From the IMG/VR virus record IMGVR_UViG_3300006793_000097, positions 1 to 37,751 of that record: 37,751 nucleotides of DNA; one strand, 5' to 3'. The stretch is from a virus. Below the pieces are notes generated by a model. The model was not told the DNA's origin. It saw only the letters and a program-made list of their open reading frames with translations, and searched no databases. Below, piece after piece: positions 9,605 to 18,200 of the stretch (its first letter is position 1; each line of letters starts with the position of its first letter). The translations under genes were made by a program, and so were the position numbers.

Positions 9605-10726
9605 TTATTCTTGACTGTTAACTTCCTTTATAAAATCTTCTGCTCTCTTGTTTGTATTTCCAATTCTTGGATTATACCCTTGTAACTTTTTTTGCTGTGC
9701 TATAGCAACAAATTCAGCTAAATAATACTGTGCTATATCAAAATTCTCTGGCTTTTGCATGAGATCAATAACGGCTTTTTTATCATCAGCTGTTAAGTTC
9801 ATAAACTCTTCACCAGAAATAACGTCATCACCATCAGCATCAGCGGCAATGTCTGTGTTACCAATTTTTAATTTCATACCCGCGTTACTAACCCTAGTAA
9901 AGTCAGGGTGATTTTCTATAGAGTTTAAAAAACTACCAGTCTCATGCATACCTAGCTGGCCCTTCATCATTGAGTTTATATTTTCTTTAGTAATCATTTT
10001 CTTAACATCAGCTAAAGAATCGCTAAAGCTAAATGGTTGCATTTTTAACTTTTTATCCATTAAACTTTGAGTGAGAAGAGCTATTTGCTCTTGCTCTTTA
10101 ATAGGTTTTCTGTTTTGTGAAATAATTTTATCAAACTCAGTACCTCGTATTTTTATAGGATCTCCGTTAGCATTATTAAATTGTATCATCATTTCGCCAT
10201 TTTCATATATAGGTTTAAAATCTTCACCGCTTTGGCTTGTCATTCTACCTACAATATACTTAGTGTCATCGTCTAACTCTAGTAAATCTATATCTTTTAA
10301 TCCATCAAAAACACCCTTCCATGTTTGCTGCTGAACCGCTCTCTGCTTTTGCTCTCTTAATATTTTAGCAGCTAGTTTTTTATCATTGCTAGATATGGCG
10401 TCATTGTATTTTATCCTTTGTCCTTCTTCAATTTCTAAAAACTTATCATATGTTTCTGGCGTAGCCCAAGAAGCTCTAGACCCAAAAGCATCCATACCAG
10501 CTTCAAAAACTAGATCAGCACTTTCCGTTTTGTTTTTAATTTTAACCCTCTCGTCAACTAACTTTTCAGAACCTTCTGAAACAGCATCGGCTACACCACT
10601 AACCCCTTCGTTAATAGCCTTAATGGTGCTACCAGAATCTAAAGAACCTTTTACTCTGTTCATTATATCTCCGGTTAAACTATAATTTAATGTCCTGCTA
10701 GCAGGCGCTTTTCCTCTTGTTGCCAT
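9605..10726 (-). CDS. Probable internal virion protein with an EF-hand calcium-binding loop
   Basis: A 373-residue protein lying between two likely ejection proteins, which suggests it is also an internal virion or ejection component. It is mostly polar and helical, with a Ser/Gly-rich N-terminus and a KLAAKILREQKQRAVQQQTW helix near 117-136. The clearest motif is a complete 12-residue EF-hand loop, D296-A-D298-G-D300-D-V-I303-S304-G-E-E307, with Asp at positions 1, 3 and 5, a hydrophobic residue at 8 and Glu at 12, followed by a short helix. Only one EF-hand is evident, so it may be a dockerin-like or structural calcium site rather than a signalling pair. It starts 15 bases after the upstream gene and ends 4 bases before the giant gene. 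The virion role is inferred from position; the calcium loop is seen in the sequence. Confidence 0.72.
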   Translation of the reverse strand: MATRGKAPASRTLNYSLTGDIMNRVKGSLDSGSTIKAINEGVSGVADAVSEGSEKLVDERVKIKNKTESADLVFEAGMDAFGSRASWATPETYDKFLEIEEGQRIKYNDAISSNDKKLAAKILREQKQRAVQQQTWKGVFDGLKDIDLLELDDDTKYIVGRMTSQSGEDFKPIYENGEMMIQFNNANGDPIKIRGTEFDKIISQNRKPIKEQEQIALLTQSLMDKKLKMQPFSFSDSLADVKKMITKENINSMMKGQLGMHETGSFLNSIENHPDFTRVSNAGMKLKIGNTDIAADADGDDVISGEEFMNLTADDKKAVIDLMQKPENFDIAQYYLAEFVAIAQQKKLQGYNPRIGNTNKRAEDFIKEVNSQE

Positions 10727-10741
10727 ATTTTTTTTTATTTA

Positions 10742-11413
10742 TTAAACTCCACCACCCGTAAGACTACCAGTTCCACCGTCCATTTTAAATTGAGATGACG
10801 CGTAATCCATACCAGCATCAGCAACGTCTTCAGCGCCACCAAAAGCCATGCCAATAGCTTCTTCTTTTCTTTGTCGAGCAGCAGCAACTTCATCAGCTGA
10901 CATACCCAGCAAACTAGAAACTTTCCCCATCTCAGCTTGTCTACTAATTAACTCACCCTCTCTTTCAAGACCTTGTATTCTTGAAGCTTCTTTCCTTTCA
11001 GCTAATTGATTTGCCTGTTCTTGTTTACCTATTGATACAGATGCTTTTTGAGCATCTAAAGAACCTTGATTAGCTAGTGATTGTGCTAATGCAGCTATTC
11101 CTGAACTACCAGCAGCACCTTTCATCTGCTCCATTATGTTAGCACGTTGTTGTTCTTGTTGTTGTTTTGTAAATTCAGCTTGATCTTGATTTACAGTTAA
11201 GTCTTCCATTGTATTTTCCATATCTAAATACGGGTTGCTAGTGTCTAAACTAGCATACAAGGCTTTATTTTTATCCATTTCCTGTTGAGCTTTTTTCTGG
11301 GCTTGAGCTGCTTTTTTAGCTTGTATAGTACCAGTAATACCTTTAGCAATACCAGTACCAGCTTTTAATGCTAAAGCCCCAAGAGCTACCGCTCCCACTA
11401 CTGCAAATGCCAT
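10742..11413 (-). CDS. Internal virion / ejection protein (T7 gp14-like by character)
   Basis: A 223-residue protein with a hydrophobic Gly/Ala N-terminus (AFAVVGAVALGALALKAGTG) followed by long Gln/Lys/Ala/Glu-rich helices (about 30-170) and a Gly-rich C-terminus ending GSLTGGGV. A hydrophobic start plus an amphipathic alpha-helical body is typical of the small internal proteins of podoviruses that line the channel and cross the envelope during DNA ejection. I infer that role from composition and from its place between the tail genes and the giant polyvalent protein; no sequence signature proves it. It starts 3 bases after the cupin gene stop and ends 15 bases before the EF-hand protein gene, so the genes form one transcription unit. 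Confidence 0.65.
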   Translation of the reverse strand: MAFAVVGAVALGALALKAGTGIAKGITGTIQAKKAAQAQKKAQQEMDKNKALYASLDTSNPYLDMENTMEDLTVNQDQAEFTKQQQEQQRANIMEQMKGAAGSSGIAALAQSLANQGSLDAQKASVSIGKQEQANQLAERKEASRIQGLEREGELISRQAEMGKVSSLLGMSADEVAAARQRKEEAIGMAFGGAEDVADAGMDYASSQFKMDGGTGSLTGGGV

Positions 11414-11416
11414 AAT

Positions 11417-11872
11417 TTATTTATTTTTGTTAATATACTGTTCATATTCTTTGTAATTTTTAGAAACTATTTCTTTTTCTAATTCGTTTATATTTTGTGT
11501 GTTTGTTGGGTTTTTGTGTATGTTTATAAAGATACTATCTTCATGAGCATATATAAGTCTTTTAGCGCCCGGCTGTGAAACTACATAGCAAGGAGCTATA
11601 TAATCTTGTTGTTCTGTTTCTGTAGTTACCGTTAGTTTTCCTGTTAATAAAAACCAAACATGTAAGTGATTGTGTATTGCTCCTATAACTACACTATCTT
11701 TTTGCATGTCCATTTGTCTAACATATATTCCGTCAGCAAATGAGTGTTTTATTGGAAACTCTTTGCAGTTCATTATTTCCCCACCATTATCTATAACCTG
11801 TTCGTCATTGCTATTTAGCAGTAATTTTTCAAGTTCAAGAATTTTTTTTCTTGAAACTACTTTGTTATTCAT
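11417..11872 (-). CDS. Cupin-domain protein
   Basis: A 151-residue single-domain cupin. Motif 1 is visible as GAIHNHLHVWFLLTGKLTV (residues 64-82), offering H67, H69 and H71 as metal ligands and a Gly at the usual turn. Motif 2 is seen in QPGAKRLIYAHEDSIFI (100-116), with Pro-Gly and the last His, H110. The N-terminal 45 residues are charged and helical; the C-terminal 30 are polar. Cupins are small metal-binding beta-barrels with many activities, so substrate and reaction cannot be named. Its place among tail and ejection genes suggests either a structural accessory or a moron. Directly upstream of its ATG is a long AT palindrome, and the 43-base gap to the previous gene is larger than its neighbours' gaps, so it may have its own control. 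Confidence 0.75.
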   Translation of the reverse strand: MNNKVVSRKKILELEKLLLNSNDEQVIDNGGEIMNCKEFPIKHSFADGIYVRQMDMQKDSVVIGAIHNHLHVWFLLTGKLTVTTETEQQDYIAPCYVVSQPGAKRLIYAHEDSIFINIHKNPTNTQNINELEKEIVSKNYKEYEQYINKNK

Positions 11873-11897
11873 AATATATAATTTAATTATATATTAT
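11871..11897. repeat. 27-base AT palindrome overlapping the cupin start codon
   Basis: ATAATATATAATT at 11871-11883 is followed by one central T and then its exact reverse complement at 11885-11897. The 13-bp arms reach into the cupin ATG (11870-11872), so an RNA hairpin would partly hide that start. It could be an operator, a promoter element or a translational switch. It has no GC pairs and is not a normal intrinsic terminator. Confidence 0.6.
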
Positions 11898-11915
11898 AGT
11901 TACACTTTTTAGCGT

Positions 11916-12278
11916 TTATTTACTGCTTTCAAACACGTCAGCACCAATACTAAATATTTCTGCCTCTGATGTAGAGCTATTTTTAAACTTTACATCAGCG
12001 TAATAACCTAGTACGCTGCTAAGGTTAGCCTTGTTGTCTTTGCTAAAAAACACAAAATTAGTTATACCGTTGTAAGTACCAGGTAAACTTGTGTCAACAG
12101 TTAGTATTGGTGAGTTTGAAGTTGCGTTTTGTATTCTTGTTATAGTACCTATTTCAGTAACTGAATAACTATTTACTGTAAAGCCTGCGGTAGTTGTAGT
12201 TGGAACAGTATAAGCAGTGTCGCCAACTTGGCAGGATACGTTTAAAGGCTTATTAAATGTTAGTGTTATTGTTGGCAT
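11916..12278 (-). CDS. Small beta-rich virion structural protein
   Basis: A 120-residue protein of alternating Thr/Val/Ile/Ser-rich strands with no signal peptide or membrane segment, consistent with an all-beta fold. The C-terminal part (FFSKDNKANLSSVLGYYADV, then a polar tail ending VFESSK) is like small virion proteins commonly found beside tail genes in marine phages; that likeness is from memory, not a search. Its ATG overlaps the stop of the 2538-residue tail gene by one base (TAATG), so translation is probably coupled and the product may be made in proportion to the tail protein. The likely role is a tail or fibre accessory, but this is not proven. Confidence 0.65.
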   Translation of the reverse strand: MPTITLTFNKPLNVSCQVGDTAYTVPTTTTAGFTVNSYSVTEIGTITRIQNATSNSPILTVDTSLPGTYNGITNFVFFSKDNKANLSSVLGYYADVKFKNSSTSEAEIFSIGADVFESSK

Positions 12279-15200
12279 TATTCTATATGTATAAAGTTAT
12301 CTAAATAAATTTCTACAGTATCGTCCTGTGGTATTGAAGTTATTTCAAACAACCCTCTAATTTTAACAGATGTTTGATCCTTGTAAGCTTCAACATGTCT
12401 AAGCTCAACACCTAACGCTGTGGGCTTTTCAAATATTATAGAAAGACCTGCTGCTAAACCAGCTTGTAAGTTAGGTGATATACCTAAAGCTGTTGAGCTT
12501 GTGATACTATTAACGGTATGCGTAGTAGATCCAAGTACAAATGTCATGCCAACTCCTACGCCAACGGTTGATGTTACTCTTAAAGCGCTGGCATTTGGAA
12601 GGTTAGTACCTGCTCCAGCAGCATCAATTTTAACTGTTGAACCTGTTGAAAAATCACTAGCGTTAGGTTGTCTACTACCACCAGTACCATCTATACTTAA
12701 AACTCCATCTCCTTGAGGAGTAACTGTTATTTCAAAAGCCTTTATATTACCATCATTTAAGCTAAAGTTTAAAGTTCTACCATCTGTAACAGCCACACTA
12801 CCGCTTGATGTAACAAATCTTTTGTCTTTTATTGCTAACACAGTAGTGTTGTGTGGTACGCCAATACCAGTAATAACCATCCCAGCTTGTATACCATCAA
12901 CTTGCTCGTCAAGTGTTATTTCTGTAGAAGTTGCACCAGCAGTACCACCGGTTGTGGTTATAGTAGTTGGCTCTGTTGTGACTCCAGTTGGTCTAGTAAC
13001 TACTATGCTTACCATACCGGTGTATCCACCACTGAAAGTTTTAGTCGTAAAAGTTAATGTAGAAACACCCTCTTGTATTATACTAGCTTCTCCGTGAGCG
13101 TCAGGCACTCCAGTCGCTAAGCTTGTAGTTGGTGATCCAGCACCAGCTGCAATTATATCAAATCTTCTTTTAGCACCGTTGTTTATTGGTATTGTTATAT
13201 TGTGTCTATTCATACCCTCAGCAGTTATAGTTTGTGTGCCAGAGTTTACAGAACTTGTTTGAAAAACATTATTTGTAAAATTATAATAACCATCGCTAGT
13301 AGCAATATTATTATTGCTCAAACCTTGTTGTAAAGAAACTTGAAGTGTGTATTGTGCTCCAACCGTACCAGACACCGTAACAGGCATTGTGCTTGGGGTA
13401 GTAGGTGCTGTAGGTGAAAAGCTTATTGAACTTAATTGATTACTAGGAATTACAGGCGCCTGCACAAGTTTAAAATGAATATTAAACTGATGAAACAGCC
13501 TACATAAATTAGAAGGATCTGGATTTAAAGGAGCATTACCAGGCGGAGTATATTCAAGTGTGTAAGAAAAAGTAGTAAGTCTACCATTTGCGTCGTAAGC
13601 ATGGTTGCCTTCTAACGAGTTGTAATAAGGCGTGTAGTCATATCCAGTTTGGTTTACGTTTTGTTGTGATCTAGCAAGACCCTCGTAATAGTAACCACTG
13701 TTTGCTGTAAATGTTAACTGTACAACTTGACTCATCATTCCATCAACTAAATCACTACTTTGATACCTTTGTTTAGTTGTTCCAGATGAAGAACCACTAT
13801 CTTCTTGAGTTCTAGTTACTGTAGCAGCGTGAGGTGTCATTGTTGCTATTGTTACCACGTGGTTAGTAAAAAATGGATAATGTACTCTAGCACATAAGCT
13901 TCTGTTAGCTTGGTTTCTTTTTGCACCTAAATCATCGTCAATATCTATATAGTAAATAGCAGCTGTAGTAGGTACAGTGAAAGATGGCATTGTTATAGCA
14001 ACGTTAACTGTGTTTGCAGGATCACCCGCCACACCGTTATTTGTAAATGCAACTTGAGTTATATTTGCATCAACATTACCACCTTGAAACACTCCAGACG
14101 AAGTTTCTGTTGCTCCACCAATTTTAAAATCAAGAGCATCTAAGTCGTATCCAGTGTAAGAACCTCCTACAATGTTAGATATTGTTAAGTTAACAACTTG
14201 CTGCGCAACAGTCGTACCAACAGTGTAAGTAATTGCTTTACTAGTACAAGTCCAAGCTGTTTGTAAACTTCCATCCCAAGCACCACCACTACCATCATCT
14301 CCTTGATAAGTTGAAGAAACGTTGTCAGCCCAAGTAATAGGTACTTGCCCAACATTTGGGTGACTACCACCACCTCCACCAGGGTTACTATGTGAAAAAG
14401 ATGCTTGACCTAAGCCTTGTACAGAAAACTCTGTTTCGTCTAAATTATCTAGATTTGTTTGATCTCCAGCAATTAACCCAAACCATTTACCCTCTTTTTC
14501 TTTAAACTCTACTATGTTACCAGTTTGTTTGTTTGTAATTATAGACTCTACATACCAACCAGTTTTTGCGTCAAGATTATAATACTCACCGTCATTAAAA
14601 GCAACAGTACTTGAACCACCAGCATTGTCGTATGCAGTTGCGTTTGAAGTTGTAAACTGAGTTATTCTTGCTTGACTACCCTCATAATTTAGCGCGCCAA
14701 AGCTTTTTACTGATTCTGGTTTATCATTAAATACAACTGTAACATCAGACTCTGTGTGTACACCATAAAAATTGTTTCTAGTTTCATTACTGTGATGTAA
14801 ATACAACTGTCCATTTTTAAAAGTGTAATACTCATTATTTAAACTTAAACCTTGTTCTGGTTTAAAAGATTTAAAACTTACCCAACCTTTAGCTTTTTCA
14901 CCATAAGATATAGTTGTAAACTCTGGTTGTAATTGTCTTTTGTTATATCTTTTACCTATAGTTATATTGTATTCTTTTTTCTTTGCATCGTAACTACCAA
15001 TTGCAATATCAGCATAATCTCTTAATAGATCGGTAAAATAATCTTTCATACCTAAATCAGATATTGATCTAACACCTTCCCTGCTCATCGCCAACACTTG
15101 ACCTCTTGTTATATCTGTAAAGTATAACTGTTGTGGTGTTGACACAAAAGACTCTGGGTTTGTTGCTATACCCCAATTACCAGAATAAGCTGTTGCTTGG

Positions 15201-18200
15201 CCTAGCACCATTTTGTTTGACGTTACATTTGCTTTTCCGTCAGCGTTGAATAATGCATCTTTATTTGTTAAAACTTTTAAAACTTTATCTTCACAAAGAG
15301 TTATTAAGTCTGTATTTCTAGTGTGAAGTTTTTGTATACTACCATATACAGGATTTAAATCTTTTGTAATATTTTCCGCAGCTATAAATTGATTAGTGTT
15401 GTTAACACCAGCGTTTGAATTATATATACCAGAAAATATTAAACCGTGCTTTCTTCTTTCTTCTCTCACAGGTTCTGCTAAAACTGTAGATGCTTTAACA
15501 CCATTAGCAAATCTAGACTCGTTAAAACTATCCCTAATTCTGTCAGTTTCTACACCGTTACCATATGAAAAGCAATTTGCCCAGTCTAGCATGTGGTATT
15601 GTTTAAATAGTCTTTGACTACCAACAGAGGTAGGACCACCGTGTAAAACTATAGCTGTACCACTAGTAACTTGACCATTAACTTTGCTACCAACCCAATA
15701 ATTTCTTCTTTTTATAAAAGTTATAGTCTGCATGTCGGATATAGTGGTGTTAGATGGTAAAGTTGGTGTAAAGTTTACCGTCTGACCACTCCATGAACTT
15801 ACTGTGTGTGTTGTAGGTGTACCGCTAGAATTTTTAGTTACAAAAGTACTGCCTATAGGTATATACTGTTCGTTTGTTTCGTGATTTAAAGTTATAGGTT
15901 GCAAACCACTAGCTTGATAATATATATCTAAATCAACAGATTCTCTTGGTTCAACTTCCCACACAGCAGGGTTTTCTGTAAAGTTATCTTTAGTTTCGTT
16001 ACTGATAAAAGGTTCTATTATTTCAATAACATCAAAATCATCAGCATCATGCTTTAATGCTCTAACCGGTATTGGTGCACCATTTATTGTACCAGTCATA
16101 GGGTTGTAACCACTTGGACCACTACCAATACCAGGCTTAACACCTATAGTCCATCTTTGTCGAACACACTTGTCTCTATATAATTTTTTTGCAGCTTTGT
16201 TTCCGGTTATACCATCGTCTTTAAAATTTCTTATACCATAAGCACCTATAAATTTAGTGGCATTACTTCTGTACTCACTTTTACCATGTGGTGTGTTTTG
16301 GTAATCATAATCATATGTTTCGTAAATAATTTTATCTGGATCATTTCTAAATCTAAACTTAGTTCCACTTTGCACTAGCTTTTCCATAAACTGCCAAGCC
16401 GCAGCCCTTACCCCAGTGCTATGCTCTTGCAGTCTATGTTTGTACGGTGGATTCCATGGGCTAGTACTTTTGTTTTCCATACCAGACCAAGAAATATCCA
16501 TAAGACAAGTAACACCATTGTTATTCCATATACCCCTAGATATTGCAGCACCCTGAGAGTTGTTTACACTTCTACTAGTACCATTTGATTTTTTAGAACT
16601 AGTGAAGTTATTATTGTTATTGTACCAAACTTGCTCAGCGTCAGGCCTCATAAACAGTGATAGTTCATAACCATCGTTTGTGTTACCATTAACCCTATCT
16701 CCAGGTATGTGATCTTCATGACCACTCCATTGGTAAGCAGTTGCACAGTCAATAAAAAATGATTTTAAACCCTTTATACCTTCCCAAAACTCTTTAGCTT
16801 TTGGATTTATACCGTTAAAAGTTACAGCATCGTTACCTAAAGCGTGTACAGGGTCGTTATGAATTGCTGAACTAGTTATGTCAAAACGCTTACCATTTGT
16901 TCCACCCCATTGGTAAGCCGCGGCAGGACTACCAGTATGATGATGTGAATATTCTGTTGGGTGACTTTTACCACTTAAACTACCACCCTCACTTTTTAAA
17001 GCTTGATAGTGATCAGTTGTTATTGGATATGAACCACCACCTTTGTAACCATTGTTGTTTAAATATCTTAATGACCAAGAGTTTAATACTTTGTAATTTT
17101 GATCTTCACCATCTCCAGCAGCCAAAACGTATTTAGCCAAACCTTCATCTCTGTGTATCTTTACAAAAAACCTTCCATCAAATTCAGGTTTGTTTTCAAC
17201 TTTGTGCTCTACAAGCCTTAATATTAATCCCGCTGGAGGTTGTATACCAGCTGTGCCAGTGTCTGAGTCTGTAAAGTCCATGTCATTACCAAAAGCACCA
17301 TTAATTTTAATAATATATTTATTACCATCGTTTCTTATGTTCATAACATCATACTCTTTAGAAGAGTTTTCTGTAGATATAAGGGTTATAAACATTTTAT
17401 CTGGTGTCTTTATCAATAAATCATCACCAAACGCACCATCAAAAACACCTGTGTCAATCCATATTTCAGTACCACCGTTTACAGGATAACCACTACCAGA
17501 TCCATTACCAAAATTACTAGTGTTACCAGTTGTAATAGTGCTTGTTGTACCACAAGGGCAATCACCTATAACACTTACAACTGTTTTTATAAAGTCAGGA
17601 GCTTCGTTTTCTATAGCTAATACTTTATATCTAGCTTTTTCATAAACAGGTTGGTTTGTTCTATGAGACTTTTTTAGTATTAGATAATCATCTTCCATAA
17701 GCTTGTTTCTTTCTGAAGAAGGAAACGAAAGCCATATGTTACCATCGTTAGCAGTGTAAAATCTATCCATCGCCATGTTGTAATATTCTGATGACGTTTC
17801 TTTTACGTAAAAAGAAAAATGCGTTGCCCAGCTAGGTGGATCACTCTGTAGCCTTGTAAACATTCTGTTTCTTTTTGTTGAAAAGTTTTTGCTAATAGTA
17901 ATTGAAGCATTTTTAGATGTAAGCACTGGTGTTTCTCTTCCATACTTATCACTAAATACTACACCAACCTGATACGTTCTCATGGTTTTAACTGATGGTG
18001 CAGCGTGTAACACTCCAACATTATCTATGTCTTGAGAGTGGAGCTCTAAGAGCAGTTCAGGGTCATCTACATTATAGTTTTGCACGTAGTTACCATATAT
18101 AATTCTATTAACACTTATTTCTTGCGCTATAGCAGATCTTGGAACATTGTCAAAAGGTCTTAGTAGTTGATTAGATGGAACAACCGCGTGGATAACATCA

